Shown here: piece by piece, positions 32,404 to 32,640 of the stretch
Layout of the letters: each line of letters begins with the position of its first letter
How positions within the stretch are numbered: the first letter of the stretch is position 1
From: Gemmataceae bacterium
GTDB taxonomy: Bacteria; Planctomycetota; Planctomycetia; Gemmatales; Gemmataceae
Reading direction: 5' to 3'
Assembly: GCA_028288765.1 (NCBI GenBank)
Contig: JAQGHQ010000396.1
Span: 1-32,640 of the forward strand
DNA length: 32,640 bases
Program-made: the position numbers and the translations under genes
The notes under the pieces: generated by a model
What the model was told of the DNA's origin: nothing
Databases searched by the model: none
What the model saw: only the letters and a program-made list of their open reading frames with translations

Positions 32404-32518
32404 CTAAGCGTGACCTTATACCTCTTCATGGCGGAATCCTCCCGATCCGCCTATGAGAACACCGGTAACGGCTACCAGGCAAGTCGAAATTGGCGGACTA
32501 CTTGTCCAGCCCTGATAC

Positions 32519-32537
32519 CTCCCGCCAAAGGCGGAAG
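32519..32537 (-). terminator. Short hairpin after the right-edge gene
   Basis: Arms 32519-32526 (CTCCCGCC) and 32530-32537 (GGCGGAAG) pair over 8 bp with one G-T pair and a 3-nt AAA loop. It lies 5 bp beyond the stop of the minus-strand gene at the right edge. There is no U tract, so it is a weak terminator candidate. Confidence 0.4.
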
Positions 32538-32542
32538 TGGCC

Positions 32543-32640
32543 TCATTTTCCGGGCGTTTCGCAGTACACCTTGGACCCCACCCGGAACGGGCCGTGGGCC
32601 TCGAACCAGTCGAACGTCCGGTCGAGCAACTCGTCCATCG
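32543..32640 (-). CDS. 3' end of an unidentified gene (partial)
   Basis: The minus strand reads 'MDELLDRTFDWFEAHGPFRV', then 'GSKVYCETPGK' and a TGA stop (complement of 32543-32545). Codon use is strongly GC-ending, like the real genes of the window, and the amphipathic sequence looks genuine. The Met near the edge may be internal; the gene continues beyond 32640. No family can be assigned from 31 residues. Confidence 0.55.
   Translation of the reverse strand, partial: MDELLDRTFDWFEAHGPFRVGSKVYCETPGK

Overview
The window is about 70% GC. The organism is most likely a planctomycete of the Gemmataceae type. This is inferred from three things: the N-terminal 'LRLEVLEGRAML' motif on a giant secreted protein with FG-GAP repeats, an integrase-like fragment opening with the 'IPYPPHPK' style common in that group, and the transposase types at the right end. 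No rRNA, tRNA or CRISPR array was seen.

Layout. (1) Positions 1-1740 look like the decayed edge of an integrated element: a candidate short transcript ending in a strong hairpin, an XRE-type repressor, an integrase N-terminal remnant, coding-like scraps and an excisionase-like DNA-binding protein. (2) Positions 2163-7867 hold an acyltransferase-3 membrane protein that converges on a 1517-residue secreted protein (G8 domain, beta-helix, Fn3/Ig-like domains, five FG-GAP repeats). (3) Positions 7868-8748 are a non-coding stretch with a good minus-strand promoter and a pair of palindromes. (4) A NusG-family paralogue (8749-9276, minus strand) lies divergent from the main cluster. (5) Positions 9522-30156 are one long plus-strand polysaccharide cluster of about 20.6 kb and 19 genes. 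It encodes twelve glycosyltransferases, four predicted SAM-dependent methyltransferases (two FkbM-like, one CmcI/rhamnosyl O-methyltransferase-like, one class I type 11), an O-antigen ligase/polymerase-like membrane protein, and an ABC exporter pair (Wzm/TagG-like permease and Wzt-like ATPase with a C-terminal extension). Eleven junctions are 4-bp ATGA or GTGA overlaps. (6) Positions 30163-32406 are a mobile-element scar: an AT-rich island, a broken transposase remnant, and an IS701-like insertion sequence with matching inverted ends but a transposase with two frameshifts. (7) The 3' end of a minus-strand gene runs off the right edge.

How the genes work together (inference): a heteropolysaccharide is assembled in the cytoplasm by the glycosyltransferases and decorated or capped by methylation. 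It is then exported by the ABC transporter, whose ATPase extension may read the modified end, and joined to an acceptor by the ligase-like protein. The NusG paralogue is a natural candidate for helping RNA polymerase read through so long an operon, as RfaH, UpxY and LoaP do elsewhere. The window has no sugar-nucleotide synthesis genes and no recognisable initiating phosphoglycosyltransferase, so those steps must be encoded elsewhere. Three reading-frame breaks (one in an FkbM gene, two in the transposase) are each explained by one extra base and need read-level confirmation.
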